Made by a program: the position numbers and the translations under genes. Shown in pieces: positions 5,405 to 6,012 of a stretch of 6,012 nucleotides of DNA. The first letter of the stretch is position 1, and the number at the start of each line of letters is the position of its first letter. The notes beneath the pieces were generated by a model, which worked only from the letters and a program-made list of their open reading frames with translations, did no database searches and was not told the DNA's origin. Location of the stretch: assembly GCA_020852155.1 (NCBI GenBank), contig JADZBJ010000016.1, positions 1-6,012 on the forward strand, in the 5' to 3' direction. Origin of the DNA: Saprospiraceae bacterium (GTDB taxonomy: Bacteria; Bacteroidota; Bacteroidia; Chitinophagales; Saprospiraceae).

Positions 5405-6012
5405 TTAAAAACACTCCGCATTGATCCCCAATACAAAATACTCGATGATATGAATTTCGGCGGCCAGGTCAGCGCCTTCGAAGCCGGTGATGTCGCTGTC
5501 GCGCACCTGATTCCGATATTGTTGCAGCAACGGGCCGCTGAGTGGAATGTATGACCAGTGCCATTTTTCTTCGTGATATCCGTGCGGGCGACCAGCCGTA
5601 TAAGGTTGACAAAAACCGTATTCGTGAGCATGTTGAGCCAGCCATTGATAGACTTTTTCGTAGCGCCCGCCTTTTTCAAAAGCCTCATTATTGAGGTCGT
5701 TCAAGTCAATATCAGTCCCCCAGTGGTGGCGTGATGAACCCGGCATGGATGAATATTCCAGAATTTTCAGCGCCCTGGCAGAACGCTGCGGCGCATCTTT
5801 GGCAAAACGTTTCCATTTGCCCTCCCAGATGGCTTTTTGCTGATTGAAATTGCGCGTAGAGGAGATGATTTGCAGTTGCACGCCTTCCTTTTTTGCGGCT
5901 TCGTACATTTTTTTGAAAGCCTCCATCGCTTCACGACGCAGCCGCATATCCGGCCGGTGTGTATAGGGTTTTTCGACAGCCACAAAATCAGGATGAGTGG
6001 CCGGGTCAAAAC
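5405..6012 (-). CDS. M15-family D-alanyl-D-alanine carboxypeptidase-like protein (N-terminus outside window)
   Basis: About 201 residues of the C-terminal part are visible. The frame runs open to the window edge through FDPATHPDFVAVEKPY, so the GTG at 5983 is an internal Val codon and not the start. M15 (VanY/DacB type) zinc peptidases trim D-Ala from peptidoglycan peptides in the periplasm. The zinc site is visible. The SRHHWGTDID motif gives His (codon 5726-5728) and Asp (codon 5705-5707). EKWHW gives the catalytic Glu (codon 5567-5569) and the third ligand His (codon 5558-5560). The family-typical STRNFNQQKAIWEGKW segment lies upstream. The usual SxHxxGxAxD motif has Asp in place of Ala. 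The protein ends with ITGFEGADLAAEIHIIEYFVLGINAECF-type sequence after the catalytic core. A signal peptide cannot be judged because the N-terminus is missing. The downstream gene on the same strand encodes the peroxiredoxin-like protein. Confidence 0.9.
   Translation of the reverse strand, partial: FDPATHPDFVAVEKPYTHRPDMRLRREAMEAFKKMYEAAKKEGVQLQIISSTRNFNQQKAIWEGKWKRFAKDAPQRSARALKILEYSSMPGSSRHHWGTDIDLNDLNNEAFEKGGRYEKVYQWLAQHAHEYGFCQPYTAGRPHGYHEEKWHWSYIPLSGPLLQQYRNQVRDSDITGFEGADLAAEIHIIEYFVLGINAECF

Noticed and set aside
5405..5983. GTG at 5983 as the start of the M15 gene
   Set aside because: The frame stays open to the window edge with family-like sequence (FDPATHPDFV), so the true start lies outside.

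Overview
The window looks like a chromosomal piece of a member of the Bacteroidota, probably Saprospiria-like. The evidence is the near-consensus Bacteroidota promoter (TTTG, 19-base spacer, TAnnTTTG) upstream of pyrG, the lack of clear Shine-Dalgarno sequences before the starts, signal peptides ending in '-AQ', and an OmpA-domain protein and an M15 peptidase of types I associate with that group. The taxonomic placement is an inference from these features; no search was run.

Layout, left to right. Positions 1-72 hold a decayed copy of a palindromic repeat element. Positions 73-242 have no gene or recognisable promoter. A secreted or lipid-anchored DUF6624-like protein lies on + (243-1190). 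An array of hairpin repeats (1191-1408) fills the whole gap to the stop codon of the convergent gene pyrG (CTP synthase, -, 1409-3010). pyrG has a clear promoter at 3080-3110 and a possible structured leader. A divergent intergenic region (3011-3302) leads to an exported protein with an N-terminal beta-rich domain and a C-terminal OmpA-like peptidoglycan-binding domain (+, 3303-4481). A shared hairpin terminator (4509-4556) separates it from a convergent thioredoxin-fold, peroxiredoxin-like protein (-, 4593-5165). A second, unrelated tandem repeat family (5176-5350) sits immediately upstream of that start. The 3' part of an M15 D-Ala-D-Ala carboxypeptidase-like gene (-, 5405 to beyond 6012) closes the window.

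The genes do not form an obvious pathway. pyrG is a housekeeping enzyme. The OmpA-domain protein and the M15 peptidase both concern the cell wall, but a terminator and a repeat tract separate them. No defence system, phage, transposase gene or CRISPR is visible. The most unusual content is non-coding: two different repeat families in three places, one of them placed flush against the stop codons of two convergent genes, with an inverted copy of the same hairpin directly following each stop.
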